Part shown: positions 48,969 through 60,547 of the stretch, one piece after another
Layout: each line of letters starts with the position of its first letter
Numbering within the stretch: position 1 is the stretch's first letter
Origin: Acanthochlamys bracteata
Lineage: Eukaryota > Streptophyta > Magnoliopsida > Pandanales > Velloziaceae
Length of the DNA stretch: 64,000 nt
Direction: 5' to 3'
NCBI GenBank assembly: GCA_019914995.1
Contig: CM034133.1
Coordinates: 2,728,001-2,792,000, forward strand
Position numbers and translations under genes: made by a program
The notes under the pieces: model-generated
What the model was told of the DNA's origin: nothing
The model's database searches: none
What the model saw: the letters and a program-made list of their open reading frames with translations, nothing else

Positions 48969-51900
48969 AGAGACACAGAGAGAGGAGTTGGCTTTCAGCC
49001 GTTTATTTCCATTACTAGGTTTGATACACACAGAAACTGAAAAGAAGTTGAACTTTTTCTTTTTTCATGGCATTACTAGATGATGTATTCTAGTGTAGCT
49101 AGCTAAAGCTAGTTCTTAAATGTGTGCTGAATTAGTGATTGAAGTTACCATTGTTCAGCCTTAAACAATTATTTTTTGTTTGTATAAAATATCTATAAAC
49201 TAGTTCTAGAACACCTTAGGGTGTCATTCTCTAAGTCCCCACATTATCCTGTGGTTTTTGCTTAGGTCATTATGTGAACAAATAACAAAGGTCTTTGGAA
49301 TGTGATTATGAGCCTAAGATCACAAAGATAGCTAGTAGAATCGTTATATAAATTATGGCATTATTTAAATAATTAAGATAAGGTTTTAGGTCATCACATG
49401 ATATGCTTCACTAGTTTGGGACACTTTTTAATTCTCTCTATCTATCCATCATCACTCCCGCAATTATTGGAATTAATTATCAATATTTGATCATAATCTT
49501 CAAGATCAGTTCTTTTGTGATGTTTCACCTCCCATTTTCATACAAAATAGGACACTTTTGTTTGTAATATAAATTAATCAAATTAAAGAAAATTTTAAAA
49601 GTGATTATAAAATAAATTTTTATTGAAATAAAAATATTTTTAAAAATAAGTTTTATTTTCTCATCACAAAGTGATATTTTATAAAGTCTTTTTAGTAGGT
49701 TCTTCACTAATCGGAGTGAGCATTCAAATATTTATCCCACATTTATTTGTAAGGATATTCTTTTATTTTAAAAAATAATAAATAAAAATAAAATTTTAGG
49801 ACAATAATTTTTATATTTAAAAAAAATTTAAATAAATTCTATAAATATTTTAAAATCTATTAAAATATAAAATAAAAATAAAATAAAATATTTTTCAAAC
49901 GCACGTCAAATGGTGGTCAAACGGTGCTGAAGGTTTTGTTTTTGCTCTTCTTCCTACTGGCTAGTTAATTTGAGGATAAGGTTAATTCCAAGGCTTTCTC
50001 AGCGTATCAAAAACATTTCCGTTTCCGAATAGAATTTGTCTACCTGCATTTATAAAATTGAACAACATTCAGATCACGTTTATCCTTTTAAATTAAAGCT
50101 GAGCATACACTTTTCTACCAGATCTTAGTAAAGTTTTAACTTCAGTTTGAAAAGATCAAATGTTTTTCGTAGAACGCTTCATAAACCTTACCAACTACCA
50201 AGTGAGTTACATATGCAATGTTTCCGCAGATGCATACCTATGTGATTGATCAAATTTGAAAGTATCGGCAAAATTTTAACTGCACCGCAAGTAATTATAT
50301 TCTACCTTTTTAAAGCTAGCGGATATTTAAAAGTGTTTATTAGAAAAACTTTTTATAGAATAAAAAATATTTTAAAAATATTTTAAAAGTTAGTTTTATG
50401 TGATCAAAACACGTACTTATTAACGTAAAACTGATGTTACTGTTGAGGAACTCCGTTCACCGACTAATTGGAAAGTGTTGTATCAGCTTATCTAGACTGT
50501 TTGACACGGTGACCACATCTCATTTTCCATTACTATAAAAAATGTAGTACGTGGCGTGGATCTTAGCAAGCAACGTAAGAAAAAAACCTAATTTATTTTT
50601 TGAGATCGTGGTCCTGAAGACAAATTGATTTTTGGTCTAAGGCCAGAAATCATTTTGCCAGCATCCATCAAACTGTTTGGAACAGTTCTGAATTTGTGTA
50701 GTTGTGAAGATCTGTTGTGTAGTGTTTAAATGTGTGTTGTATCTTTGTGTACAATATCTTCAGTTCAAGCATTGCATCCTGCTTGCTTATTTTCTGCTTA
50801 TAATTAAGATCGTGTCGTAGTTTAATATAAATAATTACCACCTCTTGATAATTATGAAATCCTAGTAAAAGTTTTTGTAATAAGATTTTTGAAAGTTTCT
50901 GTATGAGAAAATTTTGAAATCTCTATGAGAATTATTTCTTACGTAAATTAATTGAAACCCCTTGAATATTCTTTAACTCAAAAAAAAAAAAAAAAAAAAA
51001 AAAAGACTTCGCAGCAACGAAACCTCGCAACAGTAACACAAGTCTAAATCTTGTTTGATTATATATAGCTTGATTAAGAACTGAATCAAACATTATCCAA
51101 TCATACATTGACAGCATCAGAAGCTTTACGATTTTTTTAAAGTTGGAACAAAAGTAAACAGGATTGAAAGTGAGTTATTACTTTAGGCAGCTTTTATAAT
51201 CCATCAAATCAATGGCCCCAAAAGATTTCCCAAACAAGATTGAAAGTGACTTCCAAAGTTTGAACTTCTGCAGTGACTCATCACCAGTTGTGCTACATAT
51301 GCAAACTGCAGCTTTGGCAATTTGATGCTGGCAAACTCTTCTCCTATTACTCTGTTTTTTGAATGCAAGTGCTCATTAAACTGGGGTTAGTTTGGTTGCT
51401 ATCTTACAGTGAGATTTTTGTCAAACTCATATGAATTTTATGCAGAAAAGATTAATATAACTTATCTCATTTAATAGTTGAATAAAATTTGTTAGTTGGT
51501 GTGGAGTTGGTAAACTTTATTAAAATTTTCAAATATCCACAATTTAGTTTCATTAAAGTAAAAATTTTAAATTAGAATTTTCTAAAAAATAAGTTTAATT
51601 TAAGTTTAATTTTTATATTTAATAGTTTTTAAAAATAAGTTGAAATTAAAAAATAAAATTATATTGAAAGATGTATAAATAAAAAAATTAGAAGTAAAAT
51701 TCAGTATGTAAAAATAAATTTAAAATTTTTGTACAAATAAAATATATAAATTATTCAAAATTTTAAATTTAATAAAAAAATAAAATTCTAGATATTTGAA
51801 ACATATTTATATTTAAAAGTTGAGTAAGTTATTGTATTATCACCTGGCAAAGTAATAGTAGTAGGTCAAGAGGCTTGACCTGCGACTGGAAGCTGTGTTT

Positions 51901-53113
51901 TTGTTGGCCTATCACGAACCTGCTGCACTTCTCTTGATTACTTTCTGCAAGTGTATCTGATTGAAACTTAGCGACGTATTTCAATCGTATAAAAATAAAA
52001 TTCATAAAAATAAAATTTTAAATAATAATTAAAATATATAAATAGTAATTTTAGTTTGAAATTTGTGTAATATTAAAATTTTGAAATAAAAACTAAATTT
52101 TGTGTTTAATTAAAATTTCTGAAAAAGAAAGTAAAATTTATTGATAATTAATATGTATGTTAGCGTGCATTCTTTTCAGCCATAAGTGAGTTAATATTAA
52201 ATAAACAGTATTTTAAAAATAAATTTAAGTTTTATATATTTTTATAAAATATCTATTAGCAATAATAATTTATATTTTCTTTATATTAGAAGTGAAATAA
52301 TCTGGGCTATAGAAACAAGCTTAATAGAATAGGTCCTCTTAGGTTGCGTGAAATTCTAATTTATTACTAGAAGGAAAGTTTTATTCAAAATCTAACTTGA
52401 CTAGAGCTCAGATCAACAAATTTTATTGCTAGATTCTCATGCATCATAGAAGAAAATTTTATGGAAAATATAACTTAGACCGAACATAATACTTTTGAAG
52501 TAGAATTTTTTAAAAATTAAATTTTTTTTAAAAAAAAAACTTTAGTTTTTAAATATATATATTTAAATAAATTTCTTTAATACTATATAAAATTTATTTA
52601 AATTTAAAAATATTAAAAATTTTTAAATTATAAGATTATTATTATGATTTATTATTTTTTAAATAAAAATAACACTTGTTTTCTAAGATATAATAAAAAA
52701 ATTATTTTATAAAAATGCTTTCGTAGCACCCAAAATATTCCCTCAAATATTTTACGTTTTTTCAGTACTAGAGAGCTAAGCAAGCGACTCTGCTTATGCC
52801 AAAGACATATTTCAATTATGTCAAATTTTAATTTTAAATATTTAACATGTTTTCGTTATCATTTTGAAATATTTTTTGTTTCATATTAACTATAATTTTA
52901 TAAAAATTTATTCTAAATTCTACTTGCTTCGATTATTATTTTATATTCTTTTGCTATTAGATTATTATTTTTACCAAATTTTATTTGTACGAAAGTCGCT
53001 TTCATAAAATAAAACCCAATTTTATATGATTGAAACAAGCTTTAAATCTGAAAATCCCAAAATAACCAACACTAGTCATAACCGTAAATAGGCCTGTATA
53101 TTTGAAAGAGGCT
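48969..53113. other. Gene-free AT-rich region
   Basis: AT-rich repeat blocks at 49555-49690, 49735-49915, 51540-51800, 52000-52270 and 52490-52720. An A25 run spans 50980-51004. No conserved protein seen on either strand. Confidence 0.5.
49735..49915 (-). repeat. AT-rich dispersed repeat, inverted copy
   Basis: A/T body with aataaaaataaaataaaata and right edge caaacgcacgtc, paralleling the edge at 35622-35635. Confidence 0.45.
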
Positions 53114-53146
53114 CTTTATCATGGGCCTGTATAGGCCATGATAAAG
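53114..53146. repeat. Perfect 11-bp hairpin with GGGCC/AGGCC loop
   Basis: Arms ctttatcatgg (53114-53124) and ccatgataaag (53136-53146) are exact reverse complements. The loop contains gcctgtatagg, so site-II-like TGGGCC (53122-53127) and AGGCC (53133-53137) sit at the top. It lies about 80 bases before the start of the U11/U12-65K relic, in its former promoter. Confidence 0.7.
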
Positions 53147-53227
53147 ATCCATTATGGAATTCTCATCAACGGGCATATGACTCGTGTTCGTTAACTAGCA
53201 GTTCTGTAGAGCTTGACGGAAGGAACC

Positions 53228-56200
53228 ATGGCGAACCGGCTTCGGTGACTGCGCGGCCGAAGACGGAGGCGTCCACCCTTCTTGTTCGACATTTCCGGAG
53301 GCTGTATCGCACAAGATGCTCTCACGACTCTTCTCCTACTACGGTGCCTCTTCTGTTTGACCCTGCGCTGGTGGAAGGTTAGTCTTTTACTCTCTAAACT
53401 TTTATAACTTCTTGTAGTTGGAATTCGACTTCAATTGTTTATTGATTGTAACAAGTATGGAAACGTAGCTCAAACGAATTGAAAAATCGAGAGGTTGATG
53501 TGTTTTTCTTATCAAGTTACGTGAGTATATGTCAATGCTGAAAGAAATTTGTAGTATTTGAACTCAATGCTTTGCTTAAATATTTATCTCGGTTATATCA
53601 GGCTGAGGAACTGCGCGTTTTCCGATTTTAAGGATGAAGTTTTAGCTGCTTAAGCACACTCTCAATTGGATAGTTTGAGATTTCTCGGAAAACTGCTACC
53701 AGTAGAAAGAGCTGCTGGTAAGTCTAGTTCAAAGAACATCAATCAACAGAAGGAAACAGATAACTTGAATAATATTGATTGTCCACTGTCGTCGTCAAAA
53801 GAAACTTTTAGGAATCCAGAAGTTGTCAGGTAACCTTTTGCTCCAAGGCTAGGAGTGGATTACCCTTTTCCTTCTCATCTAGAGTACCAATATCGGCCAC
53901 TGAATGGTAACATTCCAACCAATGTAGTGATGCTCTTGTTGCTGTTCCACGATTTTATATACAGGTTTGTGAAAGCTTCCTGATTTGCTGAGGATTAGTG
54001 GGTCTACAAAATGGAACATGTTATATCAGGAGCAATTTCATCAGTAATCTCTTAACTTCAACTCCCTGACAGGTTTTACATTTGATGAACAAGATGAACA
54101 TTCCAGCACCATTTCGCATGGCATTACCGACTCCTCCACTACCACATCCAGTTCCAGCTCCTGTTCCTCCACTGCCTCCACCTCCTACTGAACAAAAACC
54201 TAATTTAACTGATTTATCCAGTGAAGAGTCTGAGTTAGAGTCTTCAGAGGTACTGCTAAGCTGAGTTTTTACTTGTACGATTATACCACTTATTGAGCTA
54301 ATTTTTTTTCATGGGGTTGCTATTATGAGTTATCATCTTGCCAACTTATTTTATTCGATATGGTTAGGAAGATTCTGGTGATGGTAACCGTAAAAACGTG
54401 CTGAAAGAGAAGCCGCTGTTGGTCCTGGAGTTGACAAATCTGTGCGTCATGAAGCTGTTGGAAGTTAAAACCTGTGAGGATGGTTCCAAAGGAGGTTCCT
54501 ATTATAAAAAAGAAAAACCCAGTGCTCGAGGTTTTCAAATCTGTCTATTGTTGATATGGTAACACGGTCTGCTTTCTGCTTTATGATATCAAATCCAATT
54601 TTGCAGATTAAAATTGCTTCTAAGCCAATACCAAAAGAGACTACAATTTCATGATGGTGCAACAAAAGAGTCAGATCCAGCCTGTGTAAATGCAGAGCAT
54701 AAGTCATTTGCAACCCTCAGGAGATAAAGAATTGGTCTCTTCCTATGTTTTAAGATATTACCTGACTCATTATAGAGTTATAGGGGACGTACGGGAGTGC
54801 TTCAAAATAAGGAGTTTTTCTTAGAAGTAGCTTATTGTGGGGCTTTTCGGCAGATGAGCTTGACTACTTTTACCTCAAAAAAATTTTATACCTATTAAGG
54901 TTTTATACGCACAAGTTATTTGTACTTTTCAAATTTTAATTTAAAAAAAATATATTATAGAAGACTTATTGTTGATTTTTACTTCATATTTGGTGAGCAG
55001 TAAATGAGGTTAACTAATGTGCAAAATCGACAATTTATCTGACCAATACACTATCTGCATCTTTTGTTAATTTTGCGAAGTTTTAGGGGTATGCCGGTCA
55101 TCCTATTTTCTAATTAAAATATTTACTTTTTAGGTTCACTTTTTGGAAGTATTGAGGCTGCTAGATCTGGTCTGACTATCAAACTGATGCAGGTAAACAT
55201 TCTGTTGTTTGCTACTCGATAAGTTTGTTTAAAGTATTTGTATTGATTTGTGATTGGTGAAAATATACTGTTTCTTACCAAATTTACAAAGTTTGATTTG
55301 GTCTGTGCTCCAAGTTGCCCTTTATTCTGTCATCATTCTATCATGCAGTCAAAGCTGGATGAGTGCGGTGAACTATTACACCCCAATCCTCTGGCTAGAT
55401 TTACAGGATCTAATTTTCTTAGTCTCCTGGTTCTTGATTGCTTTTATGTGGTACTATGCACAAGTGTTACTTAAAGTCTTATTGTTTTGTTGCCTCTAAT
55501 GGCCGCTCTTGTGTTATCCCATACTCTTGCTCTTTGATCCCTTCACATTGATTATCCCTGCTCCCTGGTACTTCCTATTGAAGAGGTGAGAAACACAAGT
55601 GAGATACATTCCCACCTAAATAGGGCTAGATCTGAAAAAGAGGTAAGGCTGTGCATATGGGAAGTTCACCAAGTTTCTTCTGGGCATGAATCAGAATTTA
55701 GAGACTACATCTGAGGCTGATGCTATAACTAACTACAGAATAAAAAAATTCTCTATTTAATGAAGTAAAATTGCTTGCTTTTTGAAGCAGAATCAAATCA
55801 GTATGAAGGGACATGTAGGTAGATATTGAGAGTTTAAACATATTTGCGGCTCTAGAAACTTTGTCATTTTCTTGTCCAGATGTTCATTGACTGAAATCTA
55901 AAGAGAAAGCATCCTCTCCTATTAGTTGATTGTTGGAGAATGAAATTCTATAGGACTACTATGCCTCTAGTCCCTCCACCTTCCTCGTTGTTCATATACA
56001 ACTTACTGATGTACAATGTTTATGCAGCTCTCTGCATTTGTTCAGCTTCTATCTATTGGTCTCTGCTGCTTCAGAATGGTCCTTGATTGCTAACACTTTT
56101 GGTCACAATGAACTTTGGACCTCTTTGCCTCTTCTTTACTGCTCTCTGCTTTAACAACTGTTCCCATTTCTGGTTCCATCTTTTTTGCTGTGTTCTCTGC

Positions 56201-56765
56201 CCATCTTTTCCCCTTGTTCATCAAGCCCATGTGGCACAGATAAGTCTAGTCCTCGGAACACATACATGATAAGTCTTTCTTGGAAAACATGAATTTGCTT
56301 GCATCATCATTCAGTAGCTTGTGGAGTTGTTTTAGTTTTTATAATTGAAGTCTCTGATTGCCACCTCAAGCTTCTCTACCTTAACCAATGGAGATATCTT
56401 CTTTAAGCATGAGTATCCAACAATTAGGAAGGAATGTAGAACTATAAAGATACCTTTTTTGCATTGATGCATTCCAATGTACAACATTTTACCATATCAA
56501 ACTGTAAATCTCTTGCCTTTATCCTTCCAGGAAGGAAGAATGATAGGGCAAGCTTTTGTGACATTTCTGTTATTAGCCTTGCTTAGCGTGCTCTGGTAGG
56601 GAGTTGAATATCATAAAGTAGAATCTACAGATTTAAATACTTTTACCATAGAGGCAGATATTATGGTCTTGATATTAATTGCAGAATTTAGTAAATAATT
56701 ACGTCTTCAAAGGCAAATCCATCATGGATCTTTGGTTGAAATCCTACGCTATTATTAAAAAGCTT
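53228..56765 (+). pseudogene. U11/U12-65K (RNPC3-type minor spliceosome protein) pseudogene
   Basis: The intact family protein has two RRMs and bridges U11 and U12 snRNPs in U12-type intron recognition. Here the order is kept but broken: STLLVRH, MLSRLFSYYGASSV-stop-PCAGG (exon ending 53377); LRNCAFSDFKDE...SQLDSLRFLGKLLPVERA (from 53602); PFAPRLGVDYPFPSHLEYQY; LHLMNKMNIPAPFRMALPTP and a Pro-rich linker ending LTDLSSEESELESSE (54073-54249); VPKEVPIIKKKNPVLE fragments (54480-54540); SLFGSIEAARSGLTIKLMQ (55134-55192); EGRMIGQAFVTF (56531 on); NLVNNYVFKGK (56685 on). Lesions: frameshift near 53300, TGA 53358-53360, TAA 53651-53653, TAA 53831-53833, a one-base loss near 53930. Introns and splice sites remain, so it is a gene duplicate in decay. 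Confidence 0.87.
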
Positions 56766-58715
56766 GTTTACTGTACAGTAAGGTTGGTGGTCTTGCTTAT
56801 GCTCTTAGTAGGTGCTTCTTCATTCTTTAGTGTTTTGAAGGAGGTCCAGGTAATGTGAGTGTGGTGGCTGAATGAATTCACATCAGGGCATCTCGATCAT
56901 CTCTTGGCTAAGAGGAGCCATCTTGTAGAAAATCTACTTAAGATATTTTGATCTTTGGCAGATTGTGATTTCAGGTAACGAAAAAAGACAACTTGGTCCA
57001 GAACTCAGCAGCATCAAATACCATAAGTGTGTTTAACAACCTACTTTGGAGCTTTACATGACATGCTGGATGATTAACTGTTAGTGTAAGTCGCAATTGC
57101 TTCTGTCATAAAAGCGATCCTCTTACTATAATTTACAGGTTTCAACCGCTGATATCGATCCGTATTACATGATCTCCTGCATTTGTGTATGTTGATCAAT
57201 GATGCATGTTTTCCTATTTGTTAACATGCACAGTGCTTTTTATCAGACTCAAGCTGTAAGCTGCAGAGTTGTGCCCAAAAGCAGAAGAAATGTGAAAGGC
57301 TCCAGATTGATTGGTATTAATATCAGCAAAGAGCTGTTTCATCTATTTCACGAGTATCCTTTTACGATTCATGGTCCTAATCTTTTCATCGTTATTTTTC
57401 ACATTCTAACATATAAGGCAGCTACTTTTCCTTAAATCTTAGCCATCAACATATAGAATATTCGAGTCAGGTTCTTGTTCTATACTAGAGAGTTGAAGAT
57501 AAGTAGCCGGTCGTTCTCTTCACAAGACGCGACTGAAGAGTGTATCGCACGACTGAGCAGTTAATAACATGCATATTAGTTTCACTATACATTCAAGTGT
57601 ATTGTATGTGGTACTAAAAGTGTTAATTAAAGTCTTATTGTTAGAAAAAAATTTTGTTTTTTATGTTGAAAAATTATTGTTTTTATTCATATTTTTAAAA
57701 TTAAATATTAAAATAGTATAATTTGTTTTTTTAATGAAAAAATTAAGAAAGAGATAGCAAAGATATCTATACGTAATGCCAAACATGCCTGAACTTAAAA
57801 TGCGTTAGGCTTTTCTTAGGAAATGCCGAGATTTAAGGGTATATATCTTAGCTACGACGAGTCTATCTAGTCTAAAAATGGATATGGATATAAAAAAAAT
57901 TTTCTTGCACGTTAAATATAGCATCAATAACGTGGATTATCAACACACCTAATAAACTCACGCAATTCCGTTAATTCATCAATCTAACAACAAAAATTAA
58001 CTCTAGTTCTGTCCCTAATTCTGTAATATAAAAATAATAGAAAAGAACACCCTACGAATTCTGAATTTCTGATTCAACAAAAGGAACACTTTATTTGTGA
58101 CAGAAGCTTTCAGCAAAACCATGTGCTTGCAGATTTCCCAAACGATTTAGAAAAAAAAATATATAAAAGTTTGGTCACATTTTTTGGGTCACTATTCGGG
58201 TCGCTGATTGTTTTTCCTTCCGCTGACGTGGCACCTAATCCAAATCATTATCCACATCCAGTGATCAACAGCCGCGAGGAAGTCTTTACTATTAGGTGTT
58301 TCAATCTTTAACTAGAACGATTCCACTAAATCGGCCGTTCATTTTATCTCAATCCGTTCCTCATTATTTATCTACGGCCTAGATTATTGCTCCACTAATA
58401 TTATATATTTACACATAGATCCCAACACAGTTTATATTCACAAATTTGAATCATAAACGTTTCTTTCAACGTTCAACGCCATCCAGTGTGATGCAAATTA
58501 TTCATTAATCTGATAGAAGTTATAATACTAATTGTTGGGCCCAATGTGCAAGAAGCCAAGAAAACGCAAAGGTTTTTCTTTATTATGAAAGGATTCATTT
58601 AGCCGTGGTTTGAACGCTGATAATCTTCTCTCCTTTTTTCTTTCCCTTCTTTTCTTGCTGGAATCTCTAAAAATTTGAAAGCTTTGATTTCTTTTTCTTC
58701 TTTTCTGGGTCACTA
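56766..58715. other. Intergenic region and promoter of the ACHT thioredoxin gene
   Basis: No conserved coding region. GGGCCC lies at about 58537-58542, and a pyrimidine-rich leader (58620-58710) precedes the ATG at 58716. Confidence 0.5.
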
Positions 58716-60547
58716 ATGGCGGAGACGTTGGTTCGAAGCAAGATTTTCTCTCTCTGTACTCACTGTTCTGTCTCGTTGCCGTCACCGAAGCGGCGGAGTC
58801 CGGCGTTTGTTGGTCTGCCTCGTTCTCCTTCTTTGCCTTCGTTGAGTTCGGCGTCTTCTTCTTCTTCTACGATGAGTAATGGGTTTCTAATTCGAGAAGG
58901 AAGAAATGTTAATGGAAGCATTCATGCTGTCGCTCCAAAGGTATTGATTTGTATCCAAAAATCGGTTCTTTTTGGTGTGTTTTATTGAAAAAGAGGCAGT
59001 TTTGAGAGGTTTAGTTCTTTATGAGGATCTATGAGATGTTAAAATTGATTTTTGGTGATGGGTTTGCGAAGAAACCTGAAGATTTGTTTTCTTAGCGTTT
59101 GTTTAATGATATTATGAAGAAAATTGAAGGTTTTTTATTTGTTCCTGAATCTTCTCCTTTGGCCTTCTGTTTTTGGGATCCAATTTTTATTAAAAAATTT
59201 TAGAAATTTGTTTTTAATTAAGATTTTTCCCCTTGATTGTAATATTTTGACATTTTTTAAATGGGTGACTTTGACCGTTTCCATGATTTTTCTCCATTTT
59301 ATTTCTGGGTTTTCTTAGTTTTTCTGTAATATATTTTGAATTTGGTTATATTTAGCTTGTTTCTGTTAGTATTGTTTCTGTGTTCAGATGCTTCACTGGT
59401 AATGAATTTGTTCCTGATTTTTTCAGATGACTTCTGGAATCATTGGTAATTCATGGAAATGGTGGGAGAAAGGTCTTCAACCCAACATGAAGGAGATCCA
59501 ATCTGCACAGGACCTTGTTGACTCTTTACTGAACGCTGGCGACAAGCTCGTTATCGTCGATTTCTTCTCTCCTGGTTGTGGAGGATGCAAAGCTCTTCAC
59601 CCAAAGGTATAACATAGAGCTGTCAGCACTTATTCAATTGTATGTGATTTTGGATTAAGGAAAGACTGAACCTTTTAGTCTCTTCTTTGAAAACAGATAT
59701 GCCAGCTCGCAGAAATGAACCCTGATGTGCACTTTCTCCAAGTTAACCATGAGGAGCACAAATCAATGTGCTACAGCCTGAATGTTCATGTGCTTCCATT
59801 CTTCAGGTTTTATAGAGGTGCCCAGGGTCGCCTCTGCAGCTTCAGCTGCACCAATGCAACTGTAAGTATAGCTTCTTTTCTCTATTGATTTTATTTTTTT
59901 ACTTACGCTAGATGTAGCACAGTAGCAGCTATTAGATCATACATATAACATTCTGAAAGTCTAAAACTCCTTTGGTTGCAACTTTTTAGTTGTTATTGGA
60001 ATTGGAAAAATCGTTACTAGTTAGTAACTTGGATTTTTTACCTTTTGTGAGGATTAATTTGATTAGGATGGACTATTGTGTTAATAACATCCCAATAACT
60101 GCTTCCATCTGTTGGTTGTGGATATTGTTCAAAAGACTTATTGTATTGGGGGGGACTGGATTCATTTATCAGTTACTACTTTTGTTATACTCTCTCAAGA
60201 CACATTCATGCTAATCTGATTATAAGGTTTATGATCTTTCTTTTCACAAATTTATTTTTTGGATGTATTCTGATTTGTTGTTTTAACTGGATTTGCAGAT
60301 TAAGAAGTTCAAGGATGCTTTGGCCAAGCACGGCACAGACAGGTGCAGCCTTGGGCCAGCTAAGGGCTTGGATGACTCAGAGCTTATGGCTTTGGCTGCC
60401 AACAAAGATCTCGACTTCACCTGGACCCCAAAGCCAACGGATGCTGAGGCACCCGAACCTGCTCTGCCAAGCACAATACGTGTGATCCCAGCCCCAGTTC
60501 TCATTCAATCTCCTGAGGGAAAATATCTCATAGGAGCTGGAAGATGA
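58716..60547 (+). CDS. Chloroplast atypical Cys-His-rich thioredoxin, ACHT4/5-like (thioredoxin-like 1)
   Basis: A plastid thiol oxidoreductase that passes oxidising signals from 2-Cys peroxiredoxin to targets such as starch-synthesis enzymes in Arabidopsis. Exons 58716-58940, 59427-59606, 59697-59861, 60299-60547, all phase 0, giving 272 residues. Residues 1-60 are Ser/Arg/Pro-rich like a transit peptide. The thioredoxin fold carries the atypical active site CGGC (residues 126-129, in SPGCGGCKALHPK instead of WCGPC), ICQLAEMNPDVHFLQVN, extra Cys/His residues, and the cis-Pro in VLPFFRF (P169). After the fold come CSFSCTNATIKKFKDAL, GPAKGLDDSELMALAANKDL and a Pro/Glu-rich tail ending YLIGAGR, close to the remembered ACHT4 end. 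ACHT4 versus ACHT5 cannot be settled by eye. Confidence 0.94.

Noticed and set aside
3316..49000. Functional link between the NEN4-like exonuclease and the NAC genes in this window
   Set aside because: NEN genes act downstream of NAC45/NAC86, and none of the three NAC genes here belongs to that subgroup, so proximity is likely coincidence.
50980..51004. A25 run as the tail of a SINE or processed pseudogene
   Set aside because: No upstream pol III boxes, no coding relic and no flanking target duplication could be found.
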